This document shows, in pieces, positions 61,140 through 64,000 of a stretch of DNA of 64,000 nucleotides. Below the pieces are notes generated by a model. That model was not told the DNA's origin. It saw only the letters and a list, made by a program, of their open reading frames with translations, and did no database searches. A program made the translations under genes and the position numbers. The number at the start of each line of letters is the position of its first letter. Positions within the stretch are counted from its first letter, which is position 1. Origin of the DNA: Streptomyces sp. NBC_01294 (GTDB lineage Bacteria > Actinomycetota > Actinomycetes > Streptomycetales > Streptomycetaceae); assembly GCF_035917235.1 (NCBI RefSeq), contig NZ_CP108423.1, positions 930,001 to 994,000 on the forward strand, in the 5' to 3' direction.

Positions 61140-61505
61140 CTACTGCATCGGGTATTCCATCTTCTCCGCGAGCTTGCCGTCCTTGAAGCAGAAGCGGAGC
61201 ACCGTCTCCTTGCCGTTCTTGGGGTCGCCGCTGGAGAGGTACCAGGAGCAGGTGCTGCCCTCGGGCTCGCCCGGGCCGCCGTCCTTGAGGGCGCTCTTGA
61301 CGAAGCTCTCGCCCGACGGGAGCTTGCCGCGGACCTCGTCCTCCGGGTCGCCGGTCTTCACGGCCTCGTAGACCGCGGGGTCGAGGAGGGTCTGGTCCGC
61401 CATGTCGAGGACCTTCCCCATGCCGAAGACCACGGCCACCACGAGGCCCACGCCCAGCACCAGCGCCACCCCGCACCCGATCAGACAACCCTTGCGCTGA
61501 GCCAC
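61140..61505 (-). CDS. Small membrane-anchored protein
   Basis: A 121-residue protein starting at GTG 61505, after GGAGGAA. A single N-terminal helix (CLIGCGVALVLGVGLVVAVV) anchors an extracytoplasmic domain of about 85 residues with two Cys (STCSWYLSSGDPKNGKE and VLRFCFKDGKLAEKMEYP) that probably form a disulfide. The layout resembles small Streptomyces proteins with a Cys-bridged beta domain. Function unknown. Confidence 0.72.
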   Translation of the reverse strand: MAQRKGCLIGCGVALVLGVGLVVAVVFGMGKVLDMADQTLLDPAVYEAVKTGDPEDEVRGKLPSGESFVKSALKDGGPGEPEGSTCSWYLSSGDPKNGKETVLRFCFKDGKLAEKMEYPMQ

Positions 61506-61695
61506 GCCCGTTCCTCCATGTCGTTCCGTGTCCGGCGGCGGTCGCCTGGACACTCACACCCTCGCAACGGGCGGCGGTCCCGGGCTGTCCTCGAAAGTCG
61601 TCGGCCGTCGCAACGATCGTCGTTCGAGGCCGGACCCCCGGGTCCGTGTATACAGGGAGGAGATCGACTATTCGGACGAAGCGAGAGGAACCCCC

Positions 61696-62169
61696 GTGAG
61701 TGAGCGCACCATCGAGCCTCTGATCGTCGTCGGCGTGGACGGTTCGAACCATTCCAAGGAGGCCGTGCGCTGGGCCGTCGCGCAGGCCGCGCTGATCGGT
61801 GGCCGGGTACACGCCGTCATGGCCTGGGACTGGAACCCCAATCCGTTCGCCATCGACCCGGCGGCCGCCGGTGTCGCCGACGCCGGGGCGGTGACGGCCG
61901 AGGAGGCGGCCCGCCGGAAGCTGGCGGACACCGTCACCGCGGCCGTCGGCGCCTCGCCCGGCGTGCCGGTGTTCCGTCGCGTCGAACAGGGCACCCCCGC
62001 ACAGGTCCTGGTCGACGCCTCGAAGGAGGCGGACCTGACGGTGGTCGGCACGCGCGGGTACGGCGGCTTCAAGGGCGCGCTGCTGGGATCGGTGAGCCAG
62101 CAGGTGGTGCAGTACTCCGCGGGCACGGTCGTGGTCGTCCGCGAGGGCGGGGCCGAGGACGACGACTGA
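61696..62169 (+). CDS. Universal stress protein (UspA family)
   Basis: A 157-residue single-domain UspA protein starting at GTG 61696 after GAGAGGAA. The ATP-binding segments are clear: VVGVDGSNHSKEAVRWAVAQ at the N-terminus and GTRGYGGFKGALLGSVSQQV, followed by VVVVR, at the C-terminus. It would bind ATP and is usually induced by stress or dormancy. It stands alone, divergent from the small membrane-anchored protein gene; the gap of 190 bp contains the short palindrome AACGATCGTCGTT near 61612. Confidence 0.9.
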   Translation: MSERTIEPLIVVGVDGSNHSKEAVRWAVAQAALIGGRVHAVMAWDWNPNPFAIDPAAAGVADAGAVTAEEAARRKLADTVTAAVGASPGVPVFRRVEQGTPAQVLVDASKEADLTVVGTRGYGGFKGALLGSVSQQVVQYSAGTVVVVREGGAEDDD

Positions 62170-62212
62170 CGGCGCGACACCTCCCGGGGCGGGCGCACCG
62201 CGCTGCACGCGC

Positions 62213-63154
62213 TCAGGCCGCGGGGGTCACCAGGTCCCCGGGGTCCGTGTTGGCCCCGCAGAGGATGACGGCGACCCGCTCGCCCAGCGGCTGCGGCGCA
62301 CCGCGCAGCGCCGCCGACGCGGTGGCCGCACCCGCCTCGACCACAATCCGGTGCTCCTCCCAGAGCGCGCGCCGGGCGGCCGTGATCTCCACGTCGGACA
62401 CGAGGACCGACGTCACGTTCTTCTGCTGCGCCGCGGCCAGCGCGTCCGCCGAGACCCGGGTGGCCCCCAGGGAGTCGGCGGCCACGGAGTCCACGGCCAC
62501 GTCCACGACCCGGCCCGCCGCCAGGGCGGCGTTCAGGGCCCGGCTGTTCTCCGGCTCGACCGCGACCACGTGGACGCCGTGTTCGCGCGCGGCCGTGGCC
62601 ACGCCGGCGAACAGCCCGCCGCCGCCGACCGCGACGACCACGGTGTCCAGTCCGGGCAGGGTGGCCCGGATCTCGTCGAGCAGCGTTCCGGCGCCCGCCG
62701 CGATGAGCGGGTGGTCGTAGGCGTGGCTGCTGAGGGCTCCGCTCTCGGCGGCGAACTCCTCGCAGGCGGCAAGCGCTTCGGCGTACCGGTCGCCGACGAG
62801 CCGTACCTCGGCCCCGTATCCGCGCAGCCGTTCCACTTTCACGCGCGGGGCGTTGGCGGGCAGGAACACGGTCGCGGGCACGGACAGCGCGCGGGCCGAC
62901 CAGGCGCAGGCGAGTCCGGCGTTGCCGCCGGAGGCGATGGTGACGCCGGCGGCCGGCAGGACGCCGGTCTCGTGGTGGGCGGCGAGGAAGTTGCGGGCGC
63001 CGCGCGCCTTGAAGGTGCCGGTGTACTGGAGGTACTCCAGCGCGTACCAGACCCCGTCGGCCGCGGGCGCCACCGTGACGGGCCGTATCCCGCCGGCGAT
63101 CCGGGCGGCGGCGGCGCGTACGGCCGCGTAGTCGAGCTGCTGTGCCGGTTCCAT
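62213..63154 (-). CDS. PLP-dependent threonine/serine dehydratase-like protein
   Basis: A 313-residue fold-type II PLP enzyme. The Lys in TGTFKARGARNF is the PLP Schiff-base residue; ASGGNAGLACAW is the phosphate/substrate loop, and AVGGGGLFAGVA the Gly-rich PLP phosphate-binding loop. It has no C-terminal regulatory domain, so it is like the short catabolic threonine/serine dehydratases and related ectoine-type or racemase proteins. ATG 63154 has GGGGAGAC upstream. The neighbour is a TetR-type regulator 14 bp upstream, transcribed in the same direction. Confidence 0.83.
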   Translation of the reverse strand: MEPAQQLDYAAVRAAAARIAGGIRPVTVAPAADGVWYALEYLQYTGTFKARGARNFLAAHHETGVLPAAGVTIASGGNAGLACAWSARALSVPATVFLPANAPRVKVERLRGYGAEVRLVGDRYAEALAACEEFAAESGALSSHAYDHPLIAAGAGTLLDEIRATLPGLDTVVVAVGGGGLFAGVATAAREHGVHVVAVEPENSRALNAALAAGRVVDVAVDSVAADSLGATRVSADALAAAQQKNVTSVLVSDVEITAARRALWEEHRIVVEAGAATASAALRGAPQPLGERVAVILCGANTDPGDLVTPAA

Positions 63155-63168
63155 GGACTGTCTCCCCA

Positions 63169-63846
63169 TCAGGTGGTGGGCCGGGCGGGCGGGGCGGGCG
63201 GGGCAGGCAGCGCGGACCGGGCGGCCTCGATCAGCTGGCGCAGGGCGCCGTAGTACACCTCGTGGTCCGTCAGGGCGGGCAGTACGTCGGGCAGTCCGCC
63301 GGCGAGCACGGGGAACTCCTTCGGATCCAGCGCGGCCAGGGCCGCCCGCGAGGCGGCGGTGGCTCCGTCCGGATCCCGGTGGTCCACGAAGGCCGCGCTG
63401 CCGAGGGTGAGCAGGTACATCCGGCGGTAGACGGTCATCGCCTCGGCGGCGCTCATCCCCGCGGCCGTGCTGTCGGCGAGGGCGGGCTCGACGAGCCGGG
63501 CCAGCAGCTGCCGCCCGAGCCAGGGCCGGCCGCCGCGCAGCACCAGCAGGCCGGGGTGGGCGATGAGCAGCAGGTACAGCGCACGGAAGCGCTGCTCGGC
63601 GGCCTGCGCCCAGTCGGTGCTGGCGGGGATCTCCGGGAGCTGCGCGGCGAGGTGCTCGGTGCACAGGTCGAGCAGCCCGGCGAGATCGGTGCAGCGGCGC
63701 TGGACGGTGGCGTGGGAGACGTCGAGCCGGTCGGCGAGGGTGCGGAAGCTCAGGCGCTGCGGCCCTTCCTCGTCGAGGATCCGCAGGGCGGTGACGGCGA
63801 TGGCCTCGGGGGTCGCGCGGTCCAGCGCTGCTGATCGTCTCGGCAT
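63169..63846 (-). CDS. TetR-family transcriptional regulator
   Basis: A 225-residue regulator. The N-terminal HTH is AALDRATPEAIAVTALRILD, EEGPQRLSFRTLADRLDVSH, ATVQRRCTDLAGLLDLCTEH, typical of TetR proteins. The C-terminal 150 residues are the ligand-binding helical domain (a TetR_C_11-like pattern). ATG 63846 is preferred over GTG 63855. An inverted repeat lies directly upstream at 63856-63890, so autoregulation is likely. It is probably cotranscribed with the downstream dehydratase gene. Confidence 0.85.
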   Translation of the reverse strand: MPRRSAALDRATPEAIAVTALRILDEEGPQRLSFRTLADRLDVSHATVQRRCTDLAGLLDLCTEHLAAQLPEIPASTDWAQAAEQRFRALYLLLIAHPGLLVLRGGRPWLGRQLLARLVEPALADSTAAGMSAAEAMTVYRRMYLLTLGSAAFVDHRDPDGATAASRAALAALDPKEFPVLAGGLPDVLPALTDHEVYYGALRQLIEAARSALPAPPAPPARPTT

Positions 63847-63855
63847 GAGATACAC

Positions 63856-63890
63856 CGTAACATACGACGTATCGACCGCCGTACGTTACG
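63856..63890. promoter_or_regulatory. Inverted repeat, candidate TetR operator
   Basis: CGTAACATACG at 63856-63866 and CGTACGTTACG at 63880-63890 form a dyad with one mismatch, and a perfect short palindrome ATACGACGTAT spans 63862-63872. It sits 10 bp upstream of the TetR start codon. The remaining 63891-64000 has no gene; a TTGACA hexamer at 63964 on the plus strand has no convincing -10. Confidence 0.6.
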
Positions 63891-64000
63891 CCGTACCACC
63901 TCTTTCGTGTGACACCGATTGCAGCCATATTGCTGGTCATTGGCTGACAATCGGCGACTTTTGTTGACAGTGGGTAATCGCCTCGCTGCACTGGGCGCAC

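Noticed and set aside
63964..63969. TTGACA promoter element at the right edge
   Set aside because: No convincing -10 hexamer at the right spacing, and no gene start is visible before the window ends.

Overview
This is a high-GC actinobacterial chromosome window, almost certainly from Streptomyces or a close relative. The codon bias is strongly G/C-ending, GTG starts are frequent, and many genes are joined by GTGA or ATGA overlaps. Recognisable Streptomyces-type families include PucR regulators, mycothiol-dependent isomerase folds, a SCO0930-like lipoprotein, DUF4142/DUF1996 secreted proteins and molbindins. No rRNA, tRNA, CRISPR array, phage or replication origin was seen. About 50 intact genes are supported, plus several broken ones: a decarboxylase tail, an iron-sulfur subunit with an abnormal end, an IS5-type transposase fragment, a glutamine synthetase tail and a frameshifted effector-binding protein.

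Layout. 1-10 kb: an edge-truncated flavoprotein, a decarboxylase remnant with a hexanucleotide repeat, a membrane-anchored protein with about 640 residues of Gly/Pro repeat, a VioB-like ferritin, and two secreted proteins (one with a triplicated Cys/Gly motif, one Gly-rich with an Ig-like domain). 11-15.6 kb: a molybdenum-themed locus with a HTH-Mop protein, a PucR regulator, FAD and [2Fe-2S] subunits of a xanthine-dehydrogenase-type enzyme whose large molybdenum subunit is absent, a small molybdopterin-fold protein and a two-domain molbindin. 15.8-18.1 kb: a complete Zn/Mn-type ABC importer. 18.2-23.1 kb: CoA ligase and CoA transferase divergent from an acyl-CoA dehydrogenase, a CaiC/CaiB/CaiA-like set. 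23.2-24.6 kb: a scar with IS and gene fragments and two copies of a roughly 50-bp repeat around a mycothiol-dependent-type gene. 24.7-28.6 kb: two MFS transporters and a GH88-type hydrolase.

28.7-32.7 kb: a membrane protein, an ECF sigma factor, and secreted DUF4142 and DUF1996 proteins. 33.1-38.4 kb: a PucR-like regulator divergent from a possible electron-transfer operon (ferric-reductase-like membrane protein, NuoF-ferredoxin fusion, two-repeat lipoprotein). 38.6-44.6 kb: a small lipoprotein, a secreted tripeptidyl-aminopeptidase-like hydrolase, an SRPBCC protein, an MFS transporter and a PBP4-type carboxypeptidase. 44.9-46.6 kb: a cobalamin riboswitch, a secreted DUF4430 (transcobalamin-like) protein and a convergent BtuF-like protein. 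47.5-51.8 kb: a thioesterase, a FadH-type reductase and an alpha/beta hydrolase lacking its nucleophile. 51.8-58.5 kb: a sugar ABC importer plus GH38 alpha-mannosidase operon with LacI-style palindromes upstream. 58.5-64 kb: small membrane proteins, a universal stress protein, a Thr/Ser dehydratase-like enzyme and a TetR regulator.

The strongest candidates for undescribed biology are the electron-transfer operon at 34.9-38.4 kb, the B12-controlled secreted DUF4430 protein, and the molybdenum locus that has lost its catalytic subunit. Functions are inferred from motifs and context by eye; no database search was run.
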